Shown here: positions 24,977 to 39,000 of the stretch, piece after piece
Layout: the number at the start of each line of letters is the position of its first letter
Position numbering within the stretch: the stretch's first letter is position 1
Assembly (NCBI GenBank): GCA_026874595.1
Contig: CM049316.1
Coordinates: 9,972,839 to 10,036,838, forward strand
Direction: 5' to 3'
Length of the DNA: 64,000 nt
Origin: Sipunculus nudus
Taxonomy: Eukaryota > Annelida > Sipuncula > Golfingiida > Sipunculidae
The notes under the pieces: model-generated
Told to the model about the DNA's origin: nothing
What the model saw: only the letters and a program-made list of their open reading frames with translations
Databases searched by the model: none
Made by a program: the position numbers and the translations under genes

Positions 24977-25679
24977 TGTCACGCCGCATTGCGAGCAATG
25001 AAATGGCAAACCACTTGCGTAAACTAGCCTGCCGGTTGGATCCAAACATCATAAATCAATACAAACTACTGATAATTTTGTCATGAGCCACGTGAAACAT
25101 TATGACATTGACAAGGACACATTTATATCAAAGTTGAAAAGATGTAGTTGCCTAACATAAATGAATGCATCCATATATCTAGACAACATTATACATTGAA
25201 CAAAGCTTAACAGAATACCGTGCATCATATCTTGTAACATTGTGAGCAATCTATAATAGAAAGAAATTTATTATTTTAAAGTTGCTTAATTTGTGACCAC
25301 TTCTGCAGATGCAGATTCTTTTTCCCATTTTGTTTTGCTACATGACCTTCAATATTTTAAACATCCTTTGCTTTCAACTGTAGAGACTCAAGAAGGTGAG
25401 GGGTTGAAGCCCCGCTTTTATAATACAGTATATATTCAAGATAAGCAAATTAGTATAAGTGAGCCAATTTTTTCGTATATGCAGGTAAATAAGCATATAC
25501 AATATTAGATTATTCTGGTAGCACATAATTCTCTTGTCCTATCCATTTCTGAACTCTGAGGTAAAAATTTTTGCTACAGAACAAGAGTAAAATGAATGGT
25601 TGATCGACTCATTATAAAAAACAATAACTGCATCTTGGTGAATGAACCATAGCAGGTTCCACTTGTAAAGATTTTATTA
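24977..25679. other. No recognisable gene
   Basis: AT-rich and without supportable features. Confidence 0.45.
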
Positions 25680-27910
25680 ACAGGTAATAGCGATTAATGA
25701 TTTTGAATTGAAATTCTCTCATATAGACATCGTGTGTGCATTTATCTTATAACAATTCCAAATTTTCGAGAAGAAAACAAAATATAGAATTCTTTGGTAA
25801 AACCATCATTGCCAGGCACTTTGTGGTTTATCATATCTTGGGTTGCCTTAAACACTTCACTTTGTTTACATAATTCCATCACATTTCTGTACTTCAACAT
25901 CCCCCAGTTTTGATAGCTCTATAATACTTCAATCATTTTCCCCTTCAGATTTAGTGGTTTTCATTGTCCGTGTGTATTTTCTACAATAAAACGTCTTTAA
26001 AATTCCATAATATCAGATTGTTTGGCAAGTTCTTGATTATTAACCAGTATTTTCTAATGACTGACTTAACCTTATTTCTTTTTCAAGATTAAGAAAGTAA
26101 CGGGAACTTCTTTCACCCTTTCAACCCAGTGGGCTCGAGATCATACTATGATAATTTTTGTTATATGGTCGTACATTGACTATAATTTTTCTCTTGCAGC
26201 GGTTTATTGAAATAGATCTTCATGGCCAAGATCGGTTTCCAGATATTTAACTTTCTCTTCCAATGCTTTGAGTTGACTTTAAAATTTACTATCCTTCTGT
26301 TTATTATAATGAACTGTGAATTCCCTTATTTTGAACTTGATGTATTCCCAGAGCATTTGAGCATCTTGTTTTTTCTCTTGGTTTTGAATCCATTCTTCCA
26401 AGTTCTCCCTGAGTTGTGTTCTATACTTTTGACCATCTAGTAGTGAATTGTTAAATTTCCCAAAACGATGGGCCATGCTTTTCGACGGAAGATGATTTTA
26501 ACTGCATGTGTACAGCAGAGTAATCTGTTGCTATAGGGGGAGAATTATACTGCAGTTTGTTATGAAGGATTGCAAACCCGAAGAAATAAAACAAAATCCC
26601 GGCGCCGCTGTGTGAGCGGGTTTACTAAACGCCATGTGTATCTTCGATTTGTTTCATTTCTTATCAGCCATATGTCACAGAGATTAAGCTGCTCCATAGC
26701 CGAGTGTAAAACATCAAGAGATTTTATTTTCAGATCATGTACATTACCATCATAAGCTTCCAATTCAGTAAAATGTAGATTAAGTGTTCACCAATAGAAA
26801 CGAAAATCCTGGAATATGACAATGTATTATCAGGGCCCTACTATTTGAATCAGTATGTACATTTAATTCCTCAAATTCAACATAATGTCCAATCAAGATC
26901 CTGACTCAAGCACTTAGGGGTTGTACAGTGAGAAAAATTCATTTACCCCCTCCCCCATTGATAAGTCCAGCTGCACATATCCTTTTCAACTGAGTGGGTT
27001 TCTTGTTAAAAGGTAATTCCTTTTGCCATTTTATTCTTTAATTAACCAATTAAATATTTCCTTCTCTTGAAGTAGTCATGGATACCTCTAATGTTTAAGT
27101 CTTAACTAAAAAGTCTAGGTTGAAGGCATCTGTTGACATAAACCCGAATTATGGTTGTGTTGTTAATCCACTCACGATATTTCACAACTATAAACTTAAT
27201 CACACTCAGGCGCATTTCCTCGCACATTTTTTATTCCGTTTTAAATACATCATTCAGGGATTCACCATATTGTACCTTGAACATTGTGCCTGCAACATCT
27301 TTGATGAACACTTTGCCGTCCAATGTCCAGTCATCCTTTATTCGTTCTTCATGTTTTACACTGTTGAACAGGTTTTGCATGTCGGCACACGACTACAATT
27401 ATGATAATTCCGGTACTCTTAAACTTCCTTCTTTCTTTCAAAACTTTGAGTTTACACTCACTGTTGATAAACCTGACACCACATTCCGATTTATATTTTT
27501 ATAGGGTCCTAATCTGTGTGCCACTACTATTTTCTTAGAAGACAATTCAACATTTAGTTTGTTTTTGAAAATTTCTTTCGCAACCTGTTTTGAGATTTCT
27601 AGTTTGTGGAGGAGTACTAAGAATATTTATATTCGAGTTACTAGTACTGTTCTTGGATCACTGACTGGGTCTTTGCTATCTGGAAGAGCTCATGTGTTTT
27701 TTGGAACTGAGATTTATTTTTGTCCTTGAGCTGATCTTTAACCCTCTCTAACTTCCTGATTTGTAACTCTATAGATTTCACACGTTTCTTCGATATTTTC
27801 CTCAATTTGTGTAATGATTGATTTTTTTTTATTTAACCGACAATATCCTGTTTGTATGAATTTAACATTTCTAATAGTCTGTCGTCTGATACTGGTGTTG
27901 GAGAACCCAT
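25680..27910 (-). pseudogene. L1/Tx1-like LINE, minus strand, heavily decayed
   Basis: A probable ORF1 start is the ATG at 27910 (MGSPTPVSDDRLLEMLNSY), followed by a lysine-rich stretch and an RNA-binding-like piece containing WTLDGKVFIKDVAGTMFKV (about 27325). ORF2 pieces follow: endonuclease-like LCDIWLIRNETNRRYTWR and PLTQRRRDFVL (26690-26600), the linker WKFNNSLLD-type segment and LWEYIKFKIREFTVHY (26470-26300), RYFLNLEKRNK (about 26100) and KVPGNDGFTKEF (about 25800), the beginning of the reverse transcriptase. The copy is lost after that, so it lacks most of RT. Stops and frameshifts are everywhere. The linker resembles that of the LINE at 36078-39402, so the two are relatives in opposite orientation. 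Confidence 0.75.
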
Positions 27911-30358
27911 TTCTTCCTAAACGTTGCCGTAAGAGAGGAACACAACAAATAACAGTTGTTCAGCTTTTTTGTAACTATATTCTGAACACTCAGAGGAAGG
28001 ACTAGATGTATCTGACCTGATTCTCTTTTTGTCTTCTACTGACTTTTTTCGAAGATATCATCCATGATGTGTGAGTAAAATCTGTTAAATCTACGGAGTG
28101 GAATTTGCTTGAGCTTCTAAGGAAGGCTACCATGTTCAATACAACAATACAAGACAACGCATATACCGAAAGCCCTGGTGTTCTAAACAATAGAGTCCCT
28201 ATCGCGAGGGGGGGCAGGGCATCTGTTCCATTCAAGTGCAAGTGTACAAGGGGGGGGGGGCAAAAATTCACAGTGTTAATGTGTTTCTGTTAGACATTTC
28301 AGTCACTAAATTTATCAAAGCTATATTGTTCTAGTTCTCAATCTTTAAACTTAACTGCTTAACTTTAAACTAAACTTAAACTTAAATTGATCCAAACGGA
28401 ATATCTATAGAACTTAGTGAGAATTTTACTTTTCTGAGAGCTGCGTTATATCCAGGATCGTGAGCAGCATATTGAACACAACCCACACAGTATACATCAG
28501 CGCCCCCTTCCATCATGGGGCCTGCTTATTCAAGAAATTACAGCAGACTGCGTAAGAAGGGGAACGTGAAAAAAAGCCATTACACGTTATAAATTAACCG
28601 CTGCTACATTAGATTCTCATATCATTTACTAGATGTGTGTCTGTTGGGGGGGGGGATCTGTGACTTCCTGATACCTGCTTGGACCCCCTCCCCTACTAGT
28701 CAAGCTTTTCAAATATTGGCCCTAATAGTCATAAGTGGAGCGGTCTTCTCGTCGACCGACAAAGTAATCACTCTGTGTCAAAATGATGTATAATCATATG
28801 AATTAAAATCATATCATGGTGATCCTGATTACCTCCGAAACTGAATTCATTATTCTATGGGTGTTACCTTGACTCTCAACTAAAATGAATCAAAATCCGC
28901 TCATACCTGCCGACGGACCGACCGACTTTCTCCACGGAGGTGGTGTAATAAGTCGATGTAGATACAAACCGCTAGGGTCAATTCTATCTGCATGCAAGAT
29001 TAGGGTTTACTTATGCATGAGTAATTTAAAATTTAACTGCAGTTCAATCTAACTTCTGAATTTGGGGAATGTACATTTGTCTTCCTTTCTTTCTATCTTT
29101 CTTTCTTTCGTTCCCCCTTACTTTCTTCCGCCCTTGTTTTCACTGAATCTAAAAAGGCTGATTTTCCAGAAACGAACCGGCCATAAATTAGAGTAATAGT
29201 CACAGGTGACAGATTTAATTTTTACCGTGACCTTGTATTCATGGTGGTATGCTACATAGGATATTCCCTGTTGTCGTTCAGTTGCGGATCCGGAAGGGGA
29301 GGGACTGCAACCGAGTGATCACTGGACCGTAAAATGTCGTTCGTTTGCCAATTATTACGTTCAGGACAAGGGTAATAGAAAGGTCACACTAGAATTTTAG
29401 GAACATTTTTTAGTAAAGTTTAGCTAAGTCAAAATATATAAACCTTGAATAGCAAGTGTATTCTTGCTTATCCTCTGTGAGAAAAAAAGGATAAAAACTG
29501 TTCAGTTGGGGCAATTATTTACTCAAAAATGTTTAGAGCAAACACCAAACGCCTGATTTATTTAAATTTTGCATAATAAAATTGAAAGTCTTTTATGCAT
29601 GTGTAGTACCAGACAGGCGTATGTTATTGACACAAAGGAATTATGTACTTTCATTGCACATACGAGGCCTCGCGTACGGACCTACAGCTCGTGTTATTTT
29701 ACAAAGAAAACAATTAACCTATGAAGGTACAAGAGTCTCTCACTAATGGAAAACCTGATACCAACGAATACAGAAGAAAAAGTTGTGGTTATATTGATGG
29801 AAGTCCGCATCCCTTTTCCTATTTTTAAATAGTAGGTCATGTTACGCTTTCACTTTGTTCCTGTTTCTTCAATGAAGCCGGAACTAAGAGGAAGCTTAAT
29901 ATAACCTAAATCTAAACCAAAATCGATCTCATGCATTGCACCATTTCGCTCTTGACTCAAGGACCTTTTTTGCACCTCCTTTCGTGCTAAATGAGCTGGT
30001 TCTACGACCAGAAAACGAAGTTTTGCACTGACTACAGTGACGCCGAGTCTGCCACATTGCCACCCTAGCAAAACGATGTAGCAAGGATAAAGGATCCTAC
30101 CTGGTATTATCCACGGTTTTATGTATTAAATCTTTACCGCATTGTAAAACACAGTCATAGTGTACGTTTCCATTGATATCTTGTGGCATTAAAAGCATCC
30201 CCTAAAAGATTATGTTGAGAAAAGACCGTGTCACATGTATCCTTCCGACGTGCTGACAGGTGCAGACGTCCTTGAAGTCGTCTATGACTGGCCAGTCGAG
30301 CAAATTCCGACTCCTGATGTAAACAATAACAGCGTGTGTGCTTAGCAGTATCAGAACG
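27911..30358. other. No recognisable gene
   Basis: Contains poly-G tracts near 28250 and 28646, and a pyrimidine-rich CTTT stretch near 29085-29130. Nothing coding is supportable. Confidence 0.45.
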
Positions 30359-30505
30359 ATGACATCGAACAGCAAAATGTCAACAACGGACTGGTCTTAT
30401 GACCCACTGACTGACTCTTTCAAAGCCCTTAAAGCGCGTATGGAACTGTACCTCGAGGATCATGGTATTACGGACGCTGTGAAGCAAGCACAGGCGCTTG
30501 AATAA
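30359..30505 (+). pseudogene. Gag N-terminal fragment of a second Ty3/gypsy element
   Basis: The ATG at 30359 opens MTSNSKMSTTDWSYDPLTD, then FKALKARMELYLEDHGITDA, which has the look of a gypsy Gag matrix/capsid start (short N-terminus, W, then an amphipathic FKxxxxRMxLYLED helix). It runs into a stop at 30503-30505, and the sequence beyond is unrelated. The assignment rests on the RNase H-integrase remnant of the same strand 340 bp downstream. Confidence 0.6.
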
Positions 30506-30611
30506 TAGTTGGTACAAATTTGGGCTTAAACAGTTTTCAGTCAACTATACAAACCATCCCTACCCTTTTCTAAGCGCTAAACCAGTAAATAATGCTTGTC
30601 AGTTACTTGTT

Positions 30612-30795
30612 TATATAAATATACACAAGGCTGGCATCTTCATTTGCAACTGGTTTGTATCCATTAATTGGTACTTTCATGGTAGGCCTGCACAGATTTT
30701 TTTGTCATCTTTTGATTAGGCTCTTTCAATTGTGCTGGGTACCAGTCTATATATTTCTTGTTTAAAGTCAATCCAGCCTTGTGTATATTTATATA
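30612..30795. repeat. Inverted repeat, possible MITE
   Basis: The 23-nt segments 30612-30634 and 30773-30795 are perfect reverse complements (TATATAAA...AAGGCTGG), enclosing 138 nt. The pair sits between the gag and RT/RNase H remnants of the second gypsy element, as a small inverted-repeat insertion would. No clear target duplication is visible. Confidence 0.7.
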
Positions 30796-30839
30796 TCAGA
30801 CAATGGCTGACAATGAGACAATGAGACTGGGCAATGAGA

Positions 30840-31350
30840 GTTGGCATTCTCTTTTTGTGGCAAGAGGACCACCAGGCTGGAATTGCCCTCATTAAGCAAC
30901 TTGTCAGGAATGCCATAGGTCATAAATATTACGACATGAGAAACCTCCTTTCGCTTGAAGTCGATGCATCGATGAAGGGATTTGGGGCAGCCCTAGTACA
31001 GGAAGAAATACCAATTAACTTTGCTAGCAAGGCTTTGAGCTCAACGCAGTCGAACCACAGCAACATTGAGAGAGAGGGCCTAGTCGTCGTACATGGAATA
31101 CAAATATTCCACCACTACTTATTCGAAAAGGGAATTCACAATAGTATCAGACTGCAAACCCCTCGAGATAATTTTCAAGAAACCCCTTCACTCAACGTCG
31201 CCTCCTCTCAAGAGCATGATGGTGTAAGTGCAAGGGTACAATTTTAATGCCAAGTACCGTCCTGGACCAGAGATGACAATCCCAGACCCTCTGTCCAGAC
31301 TACCAAACCCAGCCAGATTGAGGGACTACATTTTTCACCACCCCGTGGAT
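30840..31350 (+). pseudogene. RT C-terminus and RNase H of the second Ty3/gypsy element
   Basis: The plus-strand frame begins within the RT thumb (FLWQEDHQAGIALIKQLV). RNase H follows: LSLEVDASMKGFGAALVQEE (catalytic Asp in VDAS), INFASKALSSTQSNHSNIE (Glu in NIERE) and IFHHYLF. A frame change near 31140-31230 leads to YNFNAKYRPGPEMTIPDPLS, the end of RNase H. The RT palm with its catalytic YxDD is absent, and the gag fragment upstream is separated by foreign DNA, so a large internal deletion has occurred. Confidence 0.85.
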
Positions 31351-31379
31351 AAGCTGCAGATTGTCATTGACAACATCTC

Positions 31380-32537
31380 TTGCGACCTGCTGAACTTCTC
31401 TGCTGCGAAACAAGAACAGATTCGACTAGAAACCATGCGCAATCCAGTTTGAGTGCTTTAGCACAAATCATCTACACTGGATGGCCCGAAGAAATCAAGC
31501 AATTACCAAACCACCTGCGCGAATTTCGGAGCTACCGTGACGAGCTCGCCATAGAAAAACGGTATCATATTCAAGGGACGCCAAATCCTCATCCAACGCC
31601 AATCCGCCGTCACATTCTGACCAAGCTCCACATTGGACATCAAGGAACCGAAAAGGTCTATAAGGTGGCAAGGGACAGCGTTTTCTAGCCTCGGCTTCCC
31701 AAGGACACAGAGAAAGTCATTAACGGCTGCCACGAATATCAGACCATGCGGCCATCCAATCCCTAAGTACCGACAGTGTCACATGAAACCCCTCCCCCGC
31801 ACCATGGGATAAACTGGGTACAGACTTCTTAACGGCTGAGGGCAAGGACTATCTATTAGTAGCAGATTACCACAGTCTATACCCCATTGTTGTAGAAATC
31901 CCGTCACAGTCGGCACGTACAGTAATAGCGGAGACCAAGAAGGTTCTTAGCCTGTTTGGAGTGCCAAGAGACACAGTGTCAGACAACGGCCCATGTTTTA
32001 CCTCTGAATATGACAGTTTCTCCACTGAATGGGGGATCCAACACACCACCAGCAGCCCCAGATATCTAAATCGAATGGATTTATTGAAAATCGTGTCAAG
32101 TACGTAAGGAACACAATACAAAAGTGTACACGTTCAAAGCAAGACATCAACAGAGGCCTGCTTAACCTACGCGCTGCCCCCATAGACAATGTGCTTCAAA
32201 GCCCGGCAAAAAAAATCCTTTTCTCTCGTCCGATAGCCACAGTACTACTTGCCGATCAACCACGTCCCCCAAAGCTTAAGGGGATCAACACCGACAGAGA
32301 GCATTGGTCCAGCGAGCATTCGCAGATACCCACATCAAGCCAGAGATAAGGGTCCTTGATAAAGGCACAAATGAATGGCACCCCGCTAGAGTGTTATCGC
32401 GTGACAGAGAACGTAAATACACCGTTAAAACGGAAGAAACAGGCACCATCTTAGGGAGGCCCAGGCGAATATGGCCACCCTTGCGACACACCCAAGGCCG
32501 ACGGCTTCTGCGCCACCAACGGGAATCCCTCCTATAA
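31380..32537 (+). pseudogene. Integrase of the second Ty3/gypsy element
   Basis: Zinc region: HILTKLHIGHQGTEKVY, then NGCHEYQ, where the second Cys of CxxC is Tyr. Core: WDKLGTDFLTAEGKDYLLVA (first Asp), VSDNGPCFTSEY (second Asp, about 31980) and SNGFIENRV (Glu, about 32080). The C-terminus contains DKGTNEWHPARVLSRDRE (about 32360-32410). Stops or shifts occur near 31688, 31765, 32040 and 32290. Integrase follows RNase H, the ordinary Ty3/gypsy order, in contrast to the element at 2204-8911. No LTR could be assigned. Confidence 0.85.
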
Positions 32538-35500
32538 TGGACAGCTCTACAACAGAGGACCAGTCTAAAGCACCCCACCAATCGCACTTCGTTCACCCGG
32601 CAAGCACCAACCGAGCATAACTGAGACTTAAGTTAATCGCTTTAGTCGCCTAAAAAAAACTCCCGAACGATGCAAAGCGTTTTCTAGCTTATTTTCTAAT
32701 GAAGGTTTAAGGGTTTCTTTTTTACATAAGTAAATGTCAGAGCCATCGAGATTCATGTACCAAAGTTTGTACTATAGACATACAGGGTTAAATATAAGTG
32801 TCACAAATCCAATATTTACAGACTAAAGAACTGTTTCACCATTTAATCTGCCATTATTGTTTAGGTTCATGTACAGGTCTTGAAGAAGTTTACTCTTTTT
32901 GTTTCATAGAACTAGGAACTAAATATGTGGGTCGGCAGTCAAATTAACTGTTTTGTTTAATATACTATGGTGTCATCAATACCATTAGACGATGCTAGCT
33001 AGAGGTAATAGGCCGACACGCTGCCAAACAAACAAGTTCTGTTCGTACTTTTTGCATAAATATGCAATTTTGTTCGGATAAACTAACGTTGTGTTTTGTT
33101 TTGATCACATTTTGATCATTGGATATTATAACAAGGTCCAAGTCTTTCAAACAAATATAGTTAAGGCATCCGTGTCTGCATGCTTCCCGAAAGCGCCCGC
33201 ACTGCGTCTGTATATATATATATATTTAATATATATTTCAAACATGAATAATTACACACTAAGTATTCTCCCTGGTTATACGCGACCAATTGCCTTATTC
33301 TTTCCGGTCATAGGAAACCTTTTACTTTTGTACCTGCTCCTTCATAAAACTAATGTTAGTTTCACTTTACACTTAGCCTTACACTAATAATTTCTCCTTG
33401 ATGTTTTAAGTTACATTTTATTCTGTTTATCCCAATTAATTCTCTTTACTTGGATTGGCGGATTTATTTATTTCCGAATTGTTCATTTAAGGTATAAGCT
33501 GTATAACAACATATTTATCAAAAGTGGAGTAATTATTCTCCAAGCGTATTACATATTTAATTATGGACCATCATTAATGATGGTTCTCTTATTTTCTGTC
33601 CTTTTTCCTGATTTAAATAGATAAGCATCACTGGATCCGAAATCCGTGCCATGAGACTATTATATTTATGAGAATTAAAAGCGTTGGAAAAAGAAACAAC
33701 AACAGATAAGTTCAACGCTCCGTATATTTTCCCTCCTGAAACATTCCTACGCTACTGACGATCAAACAGAGGAAACAATAAATAATAAAAGGTTGATCGA
33801 TCTCAGATCTGGGAGAAGCTGGCAGGAAAGTTCCCTGTTGTTTCCGGACAAGTCCGGTTGTTCTAGCTCCAGTGAGATGGGGATACTCCGGGAGGCTTTG
33901 AATCTGGAAATTACCGTCGCATGTCAGAATGAAACCTGGGCATCAATTTATTCCAGTAAAGTACATCCAAGGCTGTTCACGGTCTCACGAAAAGCCTTGA
34001 TGTATGAAAGATTCCTCAGGGGTTGTTATGATTTGTCAGATGCAGTTGAGCCAATGGGCAGTGTCTTGCAGTTTTTTATGATAATGCGAAAAAAGACTTA
34101 AATTTTAGGACTGAAGAAGCCTGGTACTAAAGAAAACATAATCTAACCAGGCCATACGGTCGGCTCCATGTATATCCTTTCCTCTCGCTGTGTTAAGATC
34201 GCCATAAATCATGCCACACTAAATGGTCACGAAGCTTAAAAAACAACATAAATGTTTCACTATTAGAAAAACGTTTTCCAGAAATAATATTAAAATGATT
34301 GTCCTGTACATGTACGTTCCAGACAATTTTGATTTTCAATATCATGTTTTTATTGATTTAAAAAATGACTTCGATCATCACACGTTACAGACACATTAAG
34401 TAACACAAACCTTCTTGCCCAGCTGCAAAGAAACATTCATTCTGCTGTTACCGTTTTGCAGAGAAATGTAAACTCATAGATCAGATTTTCGAACTAGGAA
34501 CTTCTTAAAACAGTTAATCAATTTATTGATAAAATACTTTTCATCTAAAATATCTGATGAACACATCCTTTAACAATTTTATTCATGCTTCGACAGTTCA
34601 TTCTGTACATATAAGGTTTGTTAATCCATGTTATTTCAAATAAATTAAACTCATAGATCTGACTTACGAACTGGGAACATTTTATAACAGTTAATCGATC
34701 ACTGTAATGCTTGCTTCTATTATTATTATTATTATTATTATTGTTTATGGTAATATTTAAACATAAAATAAAAAAAAAAACAGTACACATAGTCTTTAGA
34801 TACTCTTAATTCTTGGTGGAATATAACAGTCCTTGAGTGTGTGCACTATATGTGACACCGGTTAATATTCTAATAGCTCCCTTCTGAAGAATGAAATTAT
34901 TCCCTAGTATATTAGCTGCGCCCCATACTTCTATCCCATATGTAATATATGTAATGTATGTATAGATAAATACATAATATTATGTTAACAATGTTGGCGT
35001 AGAAAAAGTCTTCTTCGGCTTTACATAAAGATACCCATTCCTCTTGCTATTTTATCTGTCATATATTGAATATTTTTTTTACTTAAAATGTTCATCTAAG
35101 ATAATTCACCCCACCTCTCCCACCCCCAACCCAAAATTATTTTAACTGAATCATTTAACTGAATATAACATATGGAAGATACTGTCACCAGAGGACTGTG
35201 ATTTTGCATGAATCCCAGTTAACATGAGAAGAGGCGGAGCGCTTCGTGAGTGTTGCGTCACCTGAGCGTGCTTCAGCAGTCCAGTCGGCTGGTCTGCTAA
35301 CTTCTGTGTGTCCAGATGAGCGATCCCCTCACTGGTTATTGACAGTCTACGTCTGAGGGAGGCCACCTTGCTGATACTCGATCTGTAAAGTATTTCAGAG
35401 ACAGTGATATTGTTTGCTGAAGGACAGGCATTCTTCTTATGGTGCGCGCTCCCAGGTACAGGTAATGGCAATTTGTCTTGACGCGATACAGTAATGGTGC

Positions 35501-36077
35501 TGAATTTCGCTTGAGAGTGTGTATGTTCGGTATACGGTAACTGGAGGGCTACAGTAGACTGCAGCTATGAGAACCGTTGATTAAGGGGTCTACTAGAATA
35601 CTCGGTGTGCGGCAAGCAAACGATTAACTACTATACTGCAGTAAGAACCATTTGTGTGTTGTGACAACCTGTATAACGCTAGGAATGAACTATGCTCCGT
35701 CAGGAACCCCTAGAACGTCTAGACGTCATGTGAACGCAAGGAGTCATGTGAACTAGAGCATTTTGAACTTTGTCAGTGTTTATCGGATTATGGACTCATC
35801 GCGGTACTCAGTACGGTTCACATCCCCAGTGGTGTGACAGATACAATATTTATGTCTAGGATCAATATATGAAAAATAAAAAGTGTTAATAATACCGATA
35901 ATGATCCAAACATTTCACCAAAACACATTACATTCAAGCATAACATACACAAAATTCGACCTAGTCTGATAAATGTTAGAATGAAAGTACGAAAAGTATT
36001 TGTCAAGAATATAATTAAACAACTTTTTGGTTGGTAATCTTATGTAACTTTAAAAAAAAAAACCAAACATATATAGA
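32538..36077. other. No recognisable gene; (ATT)n at 34718-34742
   Basis: The first part may hold the 3' untranslated region or LTR of the gypsy remnant, but no LTR pair is visible. An open frame at 33793-34101 (102 codons) has no recognisable domain, no splice context and no supporting composition, so I do not call it. Confidence 0.4.
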
Positions 36078-39000
36078 CGCCTCGATTATTGGTTTATTTC
36101 GAGAAATTTATTTGATTTCATTTCAGCTGTAAACATTGGATATTCTAACCATAGTGATCACAACCCAGTTTTTGTTTCCATTGGAAATAATAAGCAAATT
36201 AAAAAAGGAAATGGTTTATGGAAGCTAAACGCATAATTTTTGAATGATAAAGAATATATCAAATTAATAAAGAATGAGATATCTAACTGGCTTGAAGATA
36301 TATCAGGTACTAACGACCCCAGAATTATATGGGAATATTTTAAATACAAAATTAGACAAGTGTCAATTAATTATGGAAAAGAAAGAGTAAAGAGAAATAA
36401 GGACAGAGAGAAGGATTTAGAGGAAAAAATTAAAAACCTGGAAAAGAGAAACTCAAAGAATAAAACAGTGAGGAAACTAATATTAAATGATGGACAAGTT
36501 GTTGAGAATAACAAACAGATCTTGAAGCAGATTGTTAATTTTTATGAAACTTTATATTCCTTCACCATTCTTGGCGTTCAGCAATGTAATTTAAATAATT
36601 CAAATATGAGTAATAATATTTCTCTTAATACTGGAGATCAAACTATTTGTGAAGGTAAATTAAGTATAGAGGAATGTCACAAAGCTTTAATGCTTATGAA
36701 AGCATTATGAAAAAAGTCCAGGGAATGATGGAATTTGTTCTGAATTTTATAAATATTTCTGGCCTATGTTTGGAAAATATTTAGTTGAAAGTCTTAATTA
36801 TTCACATGAAGTTGGCGAATTGTCACCTTCCTAAAAACAAGCAGTTAATTATATTACCTTAATAGATAAAAAAAAAAGATCGCACAAAACTTAAAAATTG
36901 GAGGCCTATTTCACTGTTAAATGTCGACTATAAAATAGGATCAAAAGCACTTTCTCTAAGATTACAAAAAGTAATTCCCAAATTAATTCATTCAAATCAG
37001 TTTGGATATGTTAAAGGGAGAGACATTTTTACCTGTATCAGACTTTTAACAGAAATTATGAATTATACCAAAAGATATAGAAAGGAAGGCTTGATATTAG
37101 CACGTGATTTTGAAAAAGCTTTCGACTCCTTGGAATGGCCATTTTGATTAAAGTTTTGCAGTATTTTAATTTTGGACCATCATTTATTTGTTGGATTGAA
37201 ACAGTTTATAAAAATATTAAAAGTTGTATAATAAATAATGGCACAACATCTCAGTACTTTCCAATTGGTAGAGGTGTGAGACAGGGTGACCCATCGTCTC
37301 CATATTTATTCATTCTTTGTATTGAAATTTTGGCTATACAAATTAGAAATAATGATAACATTAGAGGAATTAACATTTTTAGACAAGAAATTAAATTACT
37401 TCTCTTTGCTGATGATATGATAGCAGTTCTGTCCAATCCTGATTCTGCAAGAAACTTAATAGAAGAAGTTAAAATGTTTAAAAAGATATCTGGGTTAACA
37501 CTGAACATAGAAAAAACAGAAGCTATGTGGATTGGTTCAAAGAGGAATGACATAGAAAAAGCATTAAATATTAATTGGTCAAAATCGCACATAAAAATAC
37601 TGGGCATATATTTTTCATATAGCAAAGAAAAGGCTGCTTATTTAAATTGTGAAGACAAAATAAAAAAAATGAGGTTAGCAGCCCAAATTTGGAAAACAAG
37701 AAATTTGACCTTGTTAGGTAAGATTCAGATTATTAGGTCATATTTAGTCTAATCTTTTCAATATATATTTACATGTGTCGATACACCTTTGAAATATAGA
37801 AAAGAAATTGATAAAATAATTTTTTCCTTTCTGTGGAATTCTGGGAAGGAACAACTAAAAAGGATCCTTCTAATTCAACCAGTGACTGCAGGGGGATTGA
37901 ATGTTCCTCATGTTGATAGTATAATACAAACATATAAGATAACATGGATTTTAAAGCATATTTCAAACCAAAGAAAAGAAGTGACAGACATATGGAAAAA
38001 TATGCTTGCAACCATTGGATTAGATTTCGATCTACTTTTGCATTGTGACTATGGTTATGATTTTATTTCTAATCTAGAAGATGAACATCAGTTTCTGTCG
38101 TGTATATTTAAAATCTGGAAAAAAATCAAATCAGTGAAGCCGATAGTAGATCAGGTAATATGGTATAATGGTAACATTGGTACTGATAGTGTTACTTTTT
38201 TTTAGTAAAAACTTGTATGAATCAGGCTTACTTTATGTTAATAATTTATTTGACCTTGATGGAAAATTAATCCCTTTTAAAACATGGCAAAACAAAGGTG
38301 TTAAACAATTGGAATATATAAAATTGAGAGCAGTAGTTGAAAAGGTGAAAATATCTTGTAAAATATATGATATTGATGTATTTAGTATATCAAGTGAGTA
38401 TTCTGATGAGTTGTTAATATCTGAGAACAGAGTGGGTATACCACTCAAACAGTGTAACTCAAGACGCTTGTTTAATGTATTTGTTGCTCTTTTACATGAT
38501 AAGCAATTTATTTCTAAGATATAAAAATATTGTTATGATATTGATAAAATTGATTGGAGTAAAATTTGTTTGTTACCATTTAAATTATGTCAAGATACTC
38601 AAACAAAATGTTTTCAGTATAAAATGTTACAGGATATCTCAGTAAATATCTATTGGCTGATGAAATGGGGACTGAAGGACAATAGTAATTGTACTTTTTG
38701 TCGTAAAGAAATAGAAACAGCTGAGCACCTGTATTGGTCATGTGATTGTGTTCAATGTATTTGGCAGCAAGCACACAATATATTTGACTTAGGATATAAT
38801 GAGAATTTCTTAAATAAAAATGATGTCCTTCTTGGTAATCCTGATTTTACAGACAGTTTAAATCTATTTATTGTTCTGAGTAAACGCTACATTTATTTGA
38901 GCAGGCAGAAACAAATTATTGTTTCATTTACAGGATTAAAAAAATACCTTGCATATGTTAAAAATATTGAATTTCTTATTGCAAGGAAGAATAACAGAAT

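Noticed and set aside
30330-30358. Primer binding site for the second gypsy element (GTATCAGAACG, similar to a tRNA-Met site)
   Set aside because: Match is partial and no LTR end could be shown next to it.
33793-34101. 102-codon open frame
   Set aside because: No recognisable domain and no exon signals; this length occurs by chance in 64 kb.
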